This document shows, in pieces, positions 63,827 to 64,000 of a stretch of 64,000 bases of DNA (the first letter of the stretch is position 1; each line of letters begins with the position of its first letter). Under the pieces are notes generated by a model, which was given only the letters and a program-made list of their open reading frames with translations, was not told the origin of the DNA and did no database searches. The position numbers were made by a program, and so were the translations under genes. The DNA lies in the NCBI GenBank assembly GCA_001543015.1, contig LFLC01000010.1, positions 1-64,000 on the forward strand, read 5' to 3'. This stretch comes from Nitrosopumilus sp. LS_AOA (GTDB lineage: Archaea; Thermoproteota; Nitrososphaeria; Nitrososphaerales; Nitrosopumilaceae).

Positions 63827-64000
63827 ATGGATTTTCAAACAATTGGAACTATTGGTTTAATGTTAGTTCTAGTTGTTGCAACATCAACTATGGCCTTAGC
63901 AGATGAGTCATTTATTGAAGAATCATTTTTTAATTCAAATTCAAACGAAGAAATCCACACAAGTATAGCACGCGGACAGGTTGAAGATTTTTCATGGATT
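63827..64000 (+). CDS. Small secreted protein with ARG-x6-W motif (cut by window end)
   Basis: The first 58 codons of an exported protein. Signal peptide about 1-25 (ends MALA), then an acidic, Asn-rich stretch and A48-R-G-x6-W57, matching the motif of the protein at 62307. The remainder lies beyond the window. A good ribosome site precedes it. It is probably a paralog of the first protein and part of the signal peptidase cluster. Confidence 0.65.
   Translation, partial: MDFQTIGTIGLMLVLVVATSTMALADESFIEESFFNSNSNEEIHTSIARGQVEDFSWI

Noticed and set aside
1-64000. CRISPR arrays, insertion sequences, integrases or attachment sites
   Set aside because: Looked for spaced direct repeats, transposase motifs and tRNA-edge duplications, including around tRNA-Pro; none found. 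The only tandem repeats are the two coding ones.

Overview
The window reads as a chromosomal segment of a marine ammonia-oxidising-type archaeon (Nitrososphaerota/Thaumarchaeota, Nitrosopumilus-like). This is inferred from gene content and style. The DNA is AT-rich and tightly packed, many genes start with TTG or GTG, and convergent gene ends often overlap by a few bases. Archaeal information-processing genes include deoxyhypusine synthase, an Alba-domain protein, an SUI1/eIF1 factor, Sec61-beta, a Tsr3-type rRNA modifier, Elp3, class I lysyl-tRNA synthetase, archaeal RNase P RNA and tRNA-Pro. They sit beside F420 biosynthesis genes and families such as DUF2070, DUF1512 and PAC2. I see no ammonia monooxygenase genes, CRISPR array, insertion sequence or prophage.

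Layout. 0-9 kb: nitrilase-family hydrolase, inositol-phosphate synthase, deoxyhypusine synthase, a PAC2 protein, a LysE exporter, an Alba protein with a long Pro/Glu repeat tail, DNA polymerase IV, and an archaeosortase-like membrane protein. 8-18 kb: a DsbA-like thiol oxidoreductase with a CxC membrane partner, small zinc-finger proteins, two dehydrogenases, a geranylgeranyl-reductase-like flavoprotein, a large secreted protein, a methyltransferase and the RNase P RNA. 18-33 kb: a membrane protein with a Cys-rich cytoplasmic tail, cofD-cofC, a CPBP protease, eIF1, a p27-like zinc protein, Sec61-beta, DUF2070, an Mrr-like nuclease, a membrane-anchored substrate-binding protein, Tsr3, a lamin-tail/Ig-repeat secreted protein and tRNA-Pro. 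33-43 kb: methionine aminopeptidase, DUF1512, a structured intergenic element, GT2, HtrA protease, cofG-cofH, a PmbA-like protein and a Ca2+/Na+ exchanger. 44-48 kb: a regulatory island with a winged-helix regulator with its own palindrome, a TrmB regulator facing a soluble histidine kinase across three copies of an inverted-repeat site, a membrane histidine kinase and a CheY-like receiver. 48-57 kb: a second PAC2 protein, purM, a cation/proton antiporter, a protein with a basic 14-residue repeat tail, elp3, lysS and a coiled-coil protein. 57-62 kb: small zinc/membrane proteins and a tight minus-strand run of tag, a carbonic-anhydrase-like gene, an Nramp-like transporter and ferritin. 62-64 kb: an ER-type signal peptidase between two related small secreted proteins, the second cut by the window edge.

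Working together: cofC, cofD, cofG and cofH supply most of the F420 pathway (cofE is not in the window). The Nramp-like transporter and ferritin suggest metal uptake and storage. Several exported proteins, DsbA, HtrA, the archaeosortase-like protein and the signal peptidase describe a cell-envelope maturation toolkit. The most novel-looking items are the signal peptidase cassette with paired ARG-x6-W proteins, the shared TrmB/kinase operator array, the two opposite-charge repeat tails (acidic on Alba, basic on a roadblock-like protein), the Cys-rich tail protein, and the nested hairpin at 36083-36160.
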